DNA of 64,000 bases, from contig CAZPBN010000008.1 of NCBI GenBank assembly GCA_964584935.1, positions 54,019 to 118,018 of the forward strand, given 5' to 3'. Of this stretch, positions 9,392 to 17,909 are shown piece by piece. The notes under the pieces are model-generated. The model had not been told where the DNA came from, searched no databases, and saw only the letters and a program-made list of their open reading frames with translations. Within the stretch, counting starts at the first letter, position 1; the number at the start of each line of letters is the position of its first letter. The stretch comes from CAZPBN01 sp964584935. GTDB lineage: Bacteria; Acidobacteriota; Aminicenantia; Aminicenantales; Aminicenantaceae. A program made the translations under genes and the position numbers.

Positions 9392-9421
9392 ATTATAAGA
9401 TTATTCGCCCAAATATCGCAA
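9392..9421 (-). promoter_or_regulatory. Promoter for the M1 peptidase gene
   Basis: On the minus strand TTGCGA, an 18-bp spacer and a perfect TATAAT stand about 60 bp upstream of the start codon. Confidence 0.5.
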
Positions 9422-9456
9422 CGAAAAAATAGAGAATGCTTTACCCAAAATATATT

Positions 9457-9484
9457 TTGACAAATTATTTCATAATTCTATATG
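9457..9484 (+). promoter_or_regulatory. Promoter for the GT-C-like membrane protein gene
   Basis: A perfect TTGACA with a 16-bp spacer and TATATG, 28 bp before the TTG start. It diverges from the M1 peptidase promoter in the same 177-bp gap. Confidence 0.5.
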
Positions 9485-9511
9485 ATTTCTGATTAGGCAT
9501 AGGATTGAATA

Positions 9512-11440
9512 TTGAACAAAGATACAAAGATTAAATTCGCTGCCTTTTTTTTATTCACGGTTTTAACTTTTTTACACCTCTCTCCTCTGTCTTTTCATCC
9601 TTCAAACAGACTCAATGCCATGATGGATGGATTTTTAAACACCTGGATAATCACCTGGGTTCAGTCTCACTTTTTTTCCGATCCCGTGAACCTGTTCAAT
9701 GCGGATGTTTTCTATCCTCATTCTAACACTCTCAGTTTTTCCGAACATCTCTTTCCCCAGGCAATCATTTCTCTTCCCCTATACGTCATTTTTAACAATC
9801 CAATTTTAACCTATAATTTTTTATTATTGCTATCTTACATTCTCATAGCCTATTGTATGTTTCTTTTCATAAGATATCTCACCCAAAGCGATATCGCCGG
9901 TATTGCCTGTGGCATTATGTTTGCCTTCAATACATTTCATATGCACCACATCACCCATCTCCAGCTCTTAAGTTCCGGACTGATTCCGCTTGCCTTCCTT
10001 TACTTGCATAAATATTTTCAGGATCAAAAATTAAAAAATTCCATACTTTTCTCTGTTTTTTTTACCACTCAATCACTGGCGTGCCTTTACTACGGCCTTT
10101 TTTTTATCAGCATATTATGTATAGCCATTCCTGTGTTTTTCCTAATCTATAAACAAAGACTCCATTTGAACTTCCTGTTCAAATTAGGGTTTCCCTTTAT
10201 TTTATCTTCTCTAGTGCTCTTTGTCTTTTCACTTCCTTATTTGAACGTATTCAAAAAATATGGATTCAAACGTTTTATGGAAGAAGGAGCTGATGTGGCT
10301 AATTATTTGGCGACGAATCCCCATAACCGGCTTTTCAGTAGAATTCTCACTCCTCTTGGAAAACCGGAACATTTTTTGTTTCCCGGAATGATTGCTCTGC
10401 TTCTTGCCGGATTTTTTGTTTTTAAAAAGAGGAATCTTTTTTATTCCCCGCCAAAAGGAGTCAAACTGACCGTTCTGGTTCTTGTTTCCCTGGCTTCACT
10501 TTTCATCATCGTTGCTGTTGTCACCGGAGGACTGGAATTCCACTGGGGTGATCAGTCTTTTTCGATCCACAACATCTCAAAACCTGCTTTGTTCATTCTG
10601 TTTGTCGGGATTCTATATATTCTGTTTCCTTTTATAAATGCCTCCGTCAAAAAAAACTTCTTATTATCAACAGAAAACAAGAATTTTTATCTATATTTAT
10701 TAATTGGTTTATGGGCGTTCCTCCTTTCTCTGGGAAAATATTTTTCTGTATTGGGCGATAAAAATGCCATCTTCCCTCTCCCTTTTAAGTTTATGTATCA
10801 TTTTTTCCCGGGATTCAAAGGCATCAGAGTCCCCTCAAGATATGCTGTTTTTGTCATCTTTTGCGTGGTGGTGATGGCTGGATACGGCTTGAGTTATTTG
10901 TTAGGAAGAATCAAAAGTAAAAATTTAAAAGTTTTTATAATCATTGCTCTCTTATTATTTTTAAATATCGAATACCTATCCATCCCTCAAAGAATGTATT
11001 CTGTTCCTGTGAAAAAGGATATTCCCCCCACTTACTTATGGCTGAAAGAAAAACCCGGGGATTTTCCAATTATAGAATTGCCTTTTCTCACTCCCATAGG
11101 AAGAGAATCAACTTATATGTATTTTTCACTATTTCATAAGAAAAAGATTGTTAACGGCTACAGTGGATTCATTCCTTCTGATACACGACATCTGCGCAAA
11201 AGATTTGACGGCTTCCCTTCACGTTCCAGTATAAAGTCATTAAAGGAATTGGATGTGAAATATGTCATCCTCCATTTGAAATCATGGAACAAGATAGAGG
11301 CACAGAAAAAAATAAAAATAATGAATGATCAATATAAGGATGATCTCAAGCTTGTTAAAGAATTCAGATATGACTACAAAAAATTCAAACAAAAATTCCG
11401 TTTTCTAGGAAAAGACAGAGTCTATGAAGTCCTCGAATAA
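9512..11440 (+). CDS. Polytopic membrane protein, probable GT-C type glycosyltransferase
   Basis: 642 residues starting at TTG with a weak AGGA ahead. About 11-12 hydrophobic helices fill residues 8-480, followed by a soluble C-terminal domain of roughly 150 residues. The first extracytoplasmic loop holds an acidic residue in MMDGFLNTW and a long aromatic, Asn-rich stretch. That is the layout of GT-C lipid-phosphate-sugar-dependent glycosyltransferases and of YfhO-like proteins. No clear nucleotide-sugar motif is present, as expected for that class. Substrate unknown; surface glycan or protein glycosylation is an inference. It stands alone on the plus strand. Confidence 0.6.
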   Translation: MNKDTKIKFAAFFLFTVLTFLHLSPLSFHPSNRLNAMMDGFLNTWIITWVQSHFFSDPVNLFNADVFYPHSNTLSFSEHLFPQAIISLPLYVIFNNPILTYNFLLLLSYILIAYCMFLFIRYLTQSDIAGIACGIMFAFNTFHMHHITHLQLLSSGLIPLAFLYLHKYFQDQKLKNSILFSVFFTTQSLACLYYGLFFISILCIAIPVFFLIYKQRLHLNFLFKLGFPFILSSLVLFVFSLPYLNVFKKYGFKRFMEEGADVANYLATNPHNRLFSRILTPLGKPEHFLFPGMIALLLAGFFVFKKRNLFYSPPKGVKLTVLVLVSLASLFIIVAVVTGGLEFHWGDQSFSIHNISKPALFILFVGILYILFPFINASVKKNFLLSTENKNFYLYLLIGLWAFLLSLGKYFSVLGDKNAIFPLPFKFMYHFFPGFKGIRVPSRYAVFVIFCVVVMAGYGLSYLLGRIKSKNLKVFIIIALLLFLNIEYLSIPQRMYSVPVKKDIPPTYLWLKEKPGDFPIIELPFLTPIGRESTYMYFSLFHKKKIVNGYSGFIPSDTRHLRKRFDGFPSRSSIKSLKELDVKYVILHLKSWNKIEAQKKIKIMNDQYKDDLKLVKEFRYDYKKFKQKFRFLGKDRVYEVLE

Positions 11441-11453
11441 GAGTTAAAGAAAA

Positions 11454-11485
11454 CACCCATCCTTTGCTTGTTAAACAAGCGGGTG
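11454..11485 (-). terminator. Terminator of the YprB-like gene
   Basis: On the minus strand CACCC-GCTTGT...ACAAGC...GGGTG forms a bulged stem-loop followed by TTTTCTTT. It lies in the convergent gap after the plus-strand membrane protein, so it may also help stop that transcript. Confidence 0.5.
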
Positions 11486-11500
11486 ATGAAGCCCTATCTT

Positions 11501-12826
11501 TCATTTATCACGATCCGGATTATGATAAAGTTTTAATTTCTTATTCAGCCTCTCTATACGGTGGGAAAAATCCTTTTTATAAGGCAGTGATAACTCACTG
11601 GATACCACTAAGCCTTCCTCGGCAATCTTTTTGGCTTTTTCATATTGTTTAGCTCTGTGTTCAAAATACATCGCTAGTTCTCTGAAAGAAAAAAGATGTC
11701 TGTCCAGAATTTGTTCAGAAGAAGCAATCTCTTCCCAAATGGACACAGCTTGTTCCCACTTCTGATTTTTTTTCAAGTAGTAAGACAATTTTTTCTTGGT
11801 TAAAAGAGACAAATGCTCTGGCAATTTTCCCTTGAGAGCCCGTTTAAAAAAATCCTCAGATTTTTTAAGGTCTCCGATTCTTTCCATCACTTTCCCGGCA
11901 CCAAAAAGATCCACCGCATCCTCCAAACATTCTTCCCCCTCTTGGGATAAAATAAGAGAACCAGCAATCAGTCCACCCAGTAAAGAAAGAATATCCTCTT
12001 CATTATGGTAAATCACCGGTTCTATCAAATCAAAGTTGCCTGTGTTTAAATATTGATAATACCTCCATGGAATCTCAGCAGAAGGGATGTCCTCTTCTCT
12101 ATAAGTTTTTAAAATTTCCCTTGCAAGATTACTCAATCGGCAATTTTCAAGTTTATGAGCCCAGAGACTTCTGGCTGGAAATAAAAAATCGAGATGAGGA
12201 AGTTCATTAATAGAAAAAGGTTTTCTGTGCATAATGAATCTGTTCTCCAGTAAAGGCAAATCATAGACCTTTCCGTTATAGGTAATGACTGATTTGAAAT
12301 CCATATCGAGAAAAAATTGACTTAACTCCTGAATCATCTGTTCTTCCTCTGCCGGCTCCCCCAAAAAATACATAGAGATGTGAAACTTATCTCCTCTGTA
12401 GTATCCCATTCCCACTAGAAAAGGAATGATACCCACCCCTCCTGAAAGTCCGGTTGTTTCCAGGTCGATGAAAAGGGCAGAAGAAAGATCGAGAGACTCA
12501 AATTCTTTTTCCCGGCTCAAACAGGCAAGAATTTCTCCAGATATTTCCAGACCAGAGGAAAGGGTGATCCGTCCGTATCTCTTATCCAAAGGATAGGAAT
12601 TCTCAAAATATTTGAGAGGTTCTTTATTAACTTGCTCCAACGGTTCGGTTTTGATATTTTCTTTTCTTTGACGGCCGGTTAAATTTATCAATTGATCCAG
12701 TTTTTCTTTGGTAGTCAGGTCATTTTTTTTCTCGATTTCTTCCCAAGCATTTTTTATTCTTTCTAATTTGGGACGTCTCCGCCGTTCCTGCTTTAAATAT
12801 TTCAACTTGTCTTTGATATCGGTCAT
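11501..12826 (-). CDS. YprB-like ribonuclease H-fold exonuclease with C-terminal TPR-like repeats
   Basis: 441 residues. The central RNase_H_2/DEDD-type domain shows Asp121 and Glu123 in FIDLETTG, Asp189 in YNGKVYDLPLL and Asp278 in HNEEDILSL: the four metal-binding acids of DEDDy/h exonucleases. Residues 1-60 are a basic helical lead. Residues about 290-430 are helical pairs resembling TPRs. Bacillus YprB and relatives have this arrangement; the physiological substrate is not known. It is followed by a hairpin terminator and lies 43 bp downstream of the YjbQ-like gene. Confidence 0.8.
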   Translation of the reverse strand: MTDIKDKLKYLKQERRRRPKLERIKNAWEEIEKKNDLTTKEKLDQLINLTGRQRKENIKTEPLEQVNKEPLKYFENSYPLDKRYGRITLSSGLEISGEILACLSREKEFESLDLSSALFIDLETTGLSGGVGIIPFLVGMGYYRGDKFHISMYFLGEPAEEEQMIQELSQFFLDMDFKSVITYNGKVYDLPLLENRFIMHRKPFSINELPHLDFLFPARSLWAHKLENCRLSNLAREILKTYREEDIPSAEIPWRYYQYLNTGNFDLIEPVIYHNEEDILSLLGGLIAGSLILSQEGEECLEDAVDLFGAGKVMERIGDLKKSEDFFKRALKGKLPEHLSLLTKKKLSYYLKKNQKWEQAVSIWEEIASSEQILDRHLFSFRELAMYFEHRAKQYEKAKKIAEEGLVVSSELSLPYKKDFSHRIERLNKKLKLYHNPDRDK

Positions 12827-12869
12827 AACACTTTCCGGTTTCTAATTTTCAGTTCCTGTCTCTATCTTA

Positions 12870-13289
12870 TCATTCTCCCATGAATTGAATCAATATTTTA
12901 CGGGAACGGGATCTATTATCAAAATCAACAAACACAATTTGCTGCCAGGTTCCAAGATTCAAGTTTCCCTCAGAAAAAGGAACAACCAGAGAAGGTCCCA
13001 GAAGGGAAGCTCGAATATGGGAAAAGCCGTTTCCATCACCCCAACGGGCATCATGTCCATACGTGACATCACTGGGAATAATTTTTTCCATAAGCTCAGA
13101 AAAATCTTTTTTCAATCCCGGTTCATATTCAATTGTGGTCAAACCTCCGGTTGATCCAGGAACAAATAGGGAAACAATTCCGTTATGCATTTTGTGCTTT
13201 GACAATTTTTCAGCAACCCCAGAAGTAATATCCAGCATGTCATTATAACCTTTTGTTGATAGACTGATCGAATCACTGATTATTTTCAT
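12870..13289 (-). CDS. YjbQ/UPF0047 family protein
   Basis: 139 residues from the ATG at 13289, preceded by GAGGAG; a longer reading from 13304 would use a start inside that ribosome binding region. The conserved block GDGNGFSHIRASLLGPS and the earlier STGGLTTIEYEPG are diagnostic of the family. E. coli YjbQ shows weak thiamine-phosphate synthase activity in vitro and many members can complement thiE mutants; the true role is open. It is a small trimeric cytosolic fold. The dGTPase-like gene lies 62 bp upstream on the same strand. Confidence 0.88.
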   Translation of the reverse strand: MKIISDSISLSTKGYNDMLDITSGVAEKLSKHKMHNGIVSLFVPGSTGGLTTIEYEPGLKKDFSELMEKIIPSDVTYGHDARWGDGNGFSHIRASLLGPSLVVPFSEGNLNLGTWQQIVFVDFDNRSRSRKILIQFMGE

Positions 13290-13351
13290 ATGAAATCTCC
13301 TCAATCACATTTCATTTATTCTAAGAAAGAAATGATTCTTTCATTCTCCTA

Positions 13352-14383
13352 TCAGGGAACCGGCCATGAGAAAGGAAGAAATAATTTTTCATATAGTCCT
13401 AATATATATCGGTCAGTCATTCCTGCAATAAAATCCCCGGTTCTTCTCTCCAGACTATCCTCTTTAGGATATTCTTTGATATGATTTTCTGGATTTTTGA
13501 GAAAATATTGATAAAGGTCTTTTATTATTTTATCTGCTTTTGCCAATTCTTTTCTTGAATCCGGCTTGAAATAGACCTTATCATACAAAAAATCCCGAAG
13601 TTCGGAAAGGGCATTCCGGATATCATCACTCATTTTAATTTTATCCAGCCTGAATTTCAGGCTTGTCCTCACCACATCCTCGACCATTTTGTCTATACGG
13701 GAGGCATGCCACTTTCCAAAAATATCGACTAAATGAGCTGGGAGATCCGCTTTTTTAATCACTCCGGCTCTAATGGCATCATCGATATCATGATTCACAT
13801 AAGCGATAATATCCGAAACCCTCACCACCTGTCCTTCCAGTGTACACGGCATATTCTGCTTTTTATCATTAAGTATTTCTCCCCTTCCTTTGGAATGCTT
13901 AAAAATTCCATCTTTGACTTCAAAGGTAAGGTTTAATCCCTTTCCTTTATATTCTAATTTTTCAATAATCCTTAAGCTTTGTTCATAGTGTTTGAATCCC
14001 CCGGGAATAACTTCATTCAGAACTTTTTCTCCAGAATGTCCGAACGGAGTGTGACCCAGGTCATGTCCCAGACCAATCGCTTCTGTTAAATCTTCATTTA
14101 ATTTCAGGGCTTTGGCTATAGTCCTGGCTATCTGGGAAACCTCAAGAGTATGAGTTAATCTTGTTCTAAAATGGTCTCCAAAAGGAGCCAGAAACACCTG
14201 AGTTTTATGCTTCAGCCTTCTAAATGATTTGCAGTGAATTATCCGGTCTCGGTCTCTCTGAAAACATGTCCTCAAATGATGAGGCTTTTCATTCTTATCT
14301 CTTCCTCGTGAATAAGAAGATAAACAGGCTTTTTTAGAAAGGGTTTTCCTTTCAATATCCTCAATTTCTTCCCGAATATTCAT
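13352..14383 (-). CDS. dgt: Deoxyguanosinetriphosphate triphosphohydrolase-like HD protein
   Basis: 343 residues, the short (type II-like) form of the dNTPase family. The N-terminus contains CFQRDRDRIIHCKSFRRLKHKTQVF. The HD metal site follows: His78 in RLTHTLEV, His107-Asp108 in GLGHDLGHTPFGH, and a late Asp in VSDIIAYVNHD. These enzymes hydrolyse dNTP to deoxynucleoside and triphosphate, tuning dNTP pools. AAGGA stands 11 bp upstream of the ATG. Substrate preference among dNTPs cannot be told. Confidence 0.88.
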   Translation of the reverse strand: MNIREEIEDIERKTLSKKACLSSYSRGRDKNEKPHHLRTCFQRDRDRIIHCKSFRRLKHKTQVFLAPFGDHFRTRLTHTLEVSQIARTIAKALKLNEDLTEAIGLGHDLGHTPFGHSGEKVLNEVIPGGFKHYEQSLRIIEKLEYKGKGLNLTFEVKDGIFKHSKGRGEILNDKKQNMPCTLEGQVVRVSDIIAYVNHDIDDAIRAGVIKKADLPAHLVDIFGKWHASRIDKMVEDVVRTSLKFRLDKIKMSDDIRNALSELRDFLYDKVYFKPDSRKELAKADKIIKDLYQYFLKNPENHIKEYPKEDSLERRTGDFIAGMTDRYILGLYEKLFLPFSWPVP

Positions 14384-14562
14384 CTGTTATTCAATCCTTA
14401 TTTTTGACCATGAATCCATATTTTCTATGGCTCGTTCAAAGATCAATCATACAGATCTGACCTCATTGTATCTTTCATCTCAAATCTAAGTTCTGACATC
14501 CTTCAATATTGATTTTTTTCTTCCATTGGATGTCTTCGTATGTTCGGTGTTCCGCTGCTGAC

Positions 14563-15675
14563 TCACTCTTTTAAATTCCAAGGAGAATTCTTTTGCATCT
14601 GATTTATAAGAAGATCGGGGATAGGAAAATTTATTTCTTTCCTGTGAGAAAGCTCCATTTTTTCTGTCACTATCCGCATAGCTTCTTTAAGTGACAGTCT
14701 GTTCATCATAGCAAAAGGCCCCTCTTTCCACTTGAACGTCTTCGTACACAAGCGATCCATGTCTTCCATTTCAATCAACCCGGCATTGACAACCTCGGTT
14801 GAAGTCATAAACAGAACTCCCAGAAATCGTCTTTCCAGCATATCTAATAACATTAAATCTTTGACTTCTTTTCTTGCATCACTCTCCGGCATAAGTTTAA
14901 TATATGATTTACCATCCTCTTTCTCATACCTCTCAAAAAGTTCCTCAATCGTTTTTGATGGAGTGAAGAAATTGTCATAAGACTTATACAAATCATCTTC
15001 CCCATCTGTGGAATCCGAAAAAGAGGAAAGAAAAGAAACAATTTTCGGAATTCCTATTTCATCGATCAGACTTAAAAATCCATTTGACAGCTTAAAAACT
15101 TGACGGGATGCTTTTTCAATAGTGGACAAATCGGCTCCATCATCAATCATTCTTGTCGCTTCCAGAAGAAGGGAGATAAAAATAATTCCTGCAGCACCGC
15201 CTTTCCGGCATTTCAGAAGCCTCACCGATTCTATCCTTCCTAAAGTCAAATAATCGGAAACAGTTTTAAGATTTTCTTCTTTTGTCTCATGGATATTCGA
15301 ATATTCACATGTGTTCATCTGTAACTCAGGAAATAAAAAATTAATCCATACAATCCTATCCTTTCCTTTGACTTCCTCAACCAGTTTATAGGGATTTATC
15401 AAAGCAGAGTTCGTCGCTATTATTACACCAGGAGGGCATAACTGATCGATTCTTTTCAGAAGTTTTTCCTTTTCATATAGTTGCTCAACGTTATCCTCAA
15501 TAACCAATTTTAAATGTTCATCTGCACATTTGGAATCCAGTTCCTTTTCGTCCTTATTCAGGTTAAAAAATTCAGATTTGATTTTCTTCGATTGAAAGGC
15601 TTTGGCAATAGGACTTGCCTCATCTGACCTGCCTATTATCAATATATCCGCTTTGCCAAAATTATGATTTGTCAT
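14563..15675 (-). CDS. Degenerate 3-hydroxyacyl-CoA dehydrogenase-like protein
   Basis: 370 residues. The layout follows the 3HCDH family: a Rossmann-like N-terminal domain (about 1-190) and a helical C-terminal domain (about 195-365) with a duplicated helical region. The N-terminal nucleotide loop, normally GxGxxG, reads IIGRSDEASPIA. The usual catalytic H-F-F-x-P region reads WINFLFPELQMNTCEY, with Asn where His is expected. It is therefore probably not a working dehydrogenase and may be structural, regulatory or act on another substrate. It has its own gap on both sides (about 180 and 315 bp). Family assignment is by overall pattern and is moderate. Confidence 0.55.
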   Translation of the reverse strand: MTNHNFGKADILIIGRSDEASPIAKAFQSKKIKSEFFNLNKDEKELDSKCADEHLKLVIEDNVEQLYEKEKLLKRIDQLCPPGVIIATNSALINPYKLVEEVKGKDRIVWINFLFPELQMNTCEYSNIHETKEENLKTVSDYLTLGRIESVRLLKCRKGGAAGIIFISLLLEATRMIDDGADLSTIEKASRQVFKLSNGFLSLIDEIGIPKIVSFLSSFSDSTDGEDDLYKSYDNFFTPSKTIEELFERYEKEDGKSYIKLMPESDARKEVKDLMLLDMLERRFLGVLFMTSTEVVNAGLIEMEDMDRLCTKTFKWKEGPFAMMNRLSLKEAMRIVTEKMELSHRKEINFPIPDLLINQMQKNSPWNLKE

Positions 15676-15702
15676 AATGTATTCCTTTTGAAATCAAGAT
15701 CA

Positions 15703-15752
15703 ATGATTCGACGGTTGAATCAATATTATATCAGAATCAATCATCGAATCAT
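15703..15752. repeat. Inverted repeat upstream of the dehydrogenase-like gene
   Basis: ATGATTCGA at 15703-15711 is repeated inverted as TCGAATCAT at 15744-15752, in the leader of the minus-strand gene that starts at 15675. It could be an operator dyad; no partner regulator is evident. Confidence 0.4.
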
Positions 15753-15872
15753 TATTGTAGGACTCCTTACATTCCCTTTCTCTTCTTCAGATTCCTATGA
15801 ATATTTAGCCTTTTCATAGAAATGGCTCTATAAAATAATTAGTGAAACAGGGACATGTAACAAGCACATGTC

Positions 15873-15928
15873 TGATTTCCAATTTCTGATTTCTGATTTT
15901 TCTCACTCACTTCTTACATCTTACAATA
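15873..15928. repeat. Heptanucleotide repeat tract
   Basis: Eight phase-locked 7-mers run without a gap: TGATTTC, CAATTTC, TGATTTC, TGATTTT, TCTCACT, CACTTCT, TACATCT, TACAATA. The remaining gap sequence (15753-15990) has no gene. A motif at 15952-15965 (AACGCTATAAACGC) resembles the 14-mer repeat at 20333. Confidence 0.7.
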
Positions 15929-15990
15929 TTAGCCCCAATGAGGCATTTATCAACGCTATAAACGCAACAAACACAAGTACGTCTAACGAT

Positions 15991-16878
15991 TCATATCAGT
16001 ATATTCTCTTTCCATCCCAGTTTAATAAGCTCTATTTTATCCGGACTGCTTTCTCCAATATGATGTTTTGTATCCGCAATATAAATATGCTTGGCAGGAG
16101 GCTTTAGCGGGCTTTCATTTTTAAAATGTTCCCGTCGTTTGGCTTCAATGATCCGAACACCGGTTGCATCTACAGCCACTGGATCCGTGCTCACCAAAAT
16201 CCCCTTATATTCCCAGACATATTTGTCACTGTAATGATGAGGCCCGATACCATGGAAAAGAGGATTCAGCATCACCAAAATATTGAGTTTTGTTTTTTCC
16301 AAAAGATTGTTCTCTTTCCAAATTTTCGCTAAATCGGCACAGGAATCATTATGCCAAGCATACGGTTTGGATTCAAACATGATATAGTTCTTTATACAAC
16401 TGCCGACTCCTGACCAGTGATGGGTTCGCATAGGTCGGGCATTGATGAGAGCTGTGGCATTTTTAAAAATAGAGCTTCTTCTGACTCCCCTATCACTGAT
16501 GTCAATATTTTTTTCCTTAACTCCCGCATCCAGGACTCTTTGTTTTATCGCCTGCTCAACTTCAGTGGTGGTGGGTATATATCTCCAAACATTCGTCTTT
16601 ATGCCCACAATATCATTCGGCTTGATAAACTGTTTCCAGGCTTTCACAGGATCGTTTTCTTCCAATAACACAGAGACACTTTCATCCAGCATACTCTGAA
16701 TCACTTTAGGATTCGGGTTTTTGAACGATAGGGTGGCATGTTTGTCTCTAATAAGCACGACTCTGGACTTTCCATTGTCTCCATGAGGGATTTTCAACCG
16801 GCTGGCAAGAGCTCCGGCCACCGGAGTTATAGCAGCCGCTTTTAGAAAATCCCGTCTTGTTATACTTTTATTTTTCAT
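15991..16878 (-). CDS. Tat-exported DUF362 domain protein
   Basis: 295 residues from the ATG at 16878 behind AAGGAGGAG. The N-terminus has a twin-arginine signal, SITRRDFLKAA, with a short hydrophobic stretch to about residue 30. The body has the DUF362 pattern: a V-G-I-K-x-N motif (DIVGIKTNVW), an internal HHWSG...KNYIMF region and a late STDPVAVDATG. DUF362 proteins are often linked to Fe-S/ferredoxin contexts, but this one has no ferredoxin cysteine cluster. The DUF6599 gene lies 76 bp upstream on the same strand, a pairing that suggests joint function. Reaction unknown. Confidence 0.8.
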   Translation of the reverse strand: MKNKSITRRDFLKAAAITPVAGALASRLKIPHGDNGKSRVVLIRDKHATLSFKNPNPKVIQSMLDESVSVLLEENDPVKAWKQFIKPNDIVGIKTNVWRYIPTTTEVEQAIKQRVLDAGVKEKNIDISDRGVRRSSIFKNATALINARPMRTHHWSGVGSCIKNYIMFESKPYAWHNDSCADLAKIWKENNLLEKTKLNILVMLNPLFHGIGPHHYSDKYVWEYKGILVSTDPVAVDATGVRIIEAKRREHFKNESPLKPPAKHIYIADTKHHIGESSPDKIELIKLGWKENILI

Positions 16879-16954
16879 CCACTCCTCCTTCATACATCTC
16901 TTAATCTGATATCCTTCAATTTCTATGAAAAACCCAACGGGAATAATTCAAATC

Positions 16955-17875
16955 TCATTCATTACTTTCTACTCTCTCTTTGATAACCGCTAACAACTCT
17001 TTTGCAGATACCGGGGACGGGGAATCAAAAACAATCACAATAAATTCTTTAATTTTCTTTATGAACGTCCATTTTGAATTTTCTGTCTGGACTATACCTA
17101 GTTCCACAGCATCCGGCATATATACGCTTATGAAATTTTCATAGGCTTTATCCATTTTTTCCAGTTTAGAATACTTCACTATCAAAATGGTTAATGGCTC
17201 ATCATCATCTCCTTTGCATCGGGCAAGAGCTGCGTTTGTTTTTTGATCAAGAAAAAGAATATTCTCTTCGGAAACATAATAGTGATAATTGAGTATCAAA
17301 TGGTTATGAAAATAGCGGATTCTGTCCTCATCAATTTTACCCTTGGGGAAAAAAGAAATCATTTCTGGTTTTTTCCCTTCTATTTTTATGGACAATGATA
17401 TTTTCTCTCCCAATTGATACAATGTGTCTTTGGCTTGGATTGTTTCTTCCTCTGAATACAGGGATACATAAAAACGCCCTTTCCAGAAAGTCAAAAGTCC
17501 TCCTTTATAAACCGAATCTCTTCCTATCCCTGTCTTCTCCCCTTCAAGATCATGGGTGAAAACTCCAAAAGCATCCTCTGAGGAACCCATATCAAACAGG
17601 TCTGCTATGATATCAGGCTGGCCCTCTCTAGTGTAACGCCTGGCTAACAATTTTTTAAAATTATAGGAGCGGTACACTTCTCCGGCTCCGTTGATATAAT
17701 CAAAAATCGTTTCAGAATTGAATATCTGATCCTTTTCTCTTGCCTTCCATTTATTCACTTCAACAGGAAGAATTTGAGCAAGATCCTGTTCATTCTCATC
17801 GTGACTATTTCCCATAGAATCCACTCCTCCTATTGATAAAAGCAAAATCAATCCCCAAATTATCTTTTTCATCAT
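16955..17875 (-). CDS. Secreted DUF6599-like protein
   Basis: 306 residues from the ATG at 17875; a GTG six codons upstream is possible and neither has a clear ribosome binding site. Signal peptide about 1-20. The core FDYINGAGEVYRSYNFKKLLARRY...DLFDMGSSEDAFGVF is the characteristic block of this periplasmic family of unknown function. It sits between the DUF362 gene and the acyl-CoA synthetase gene (34 bp downstream of the latter). The close spacing implies one transcript from the synthetase through to DUF362. Confidence 0.7.
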   Translation of the reverse strand: MMKKIIWGLILLLSIGGVDSMGNSHDENEQDLAQILPVEVNKWKAREKDQIFNSETIFDYINGAGEVYRSYNFKKLLARRYTREGQPDIIADLFDMGSSEDAFGVFTHDLEGEKTGIGRDSVYKGGLLTFWKGRFYVSLYSEEETIQAKDTLYQLGEKISLSIKIEGKKPEMISFFPKGKIDEDRIRYFHNHLILNYHYYVSEENILFLDQKTNAALARCKGDDDEPLTILIVKYSKLEKMDKAYENFISVYMPDAVELGIVQTENSKWTFIKKIKEFIVIVFDSPSPVSAKELLAVIKERVESNE

Positions 17876-17909
17876 ACTGTTTGATAATAACACTACTTAA
17901 AGGGATTTT

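Noticed and set aside
11464..11652. Plus-strand frame at the convergent junction
   Set aside because: Antisense to the end of the YprB-like gene and includes its terminator; no ribosome binding site.
17876..17893. GTG start for the DUF6599-like gene
   Set aside because: No ribosome binding site and it adds only six residues before a good signal peptide start; kept as an alternative.
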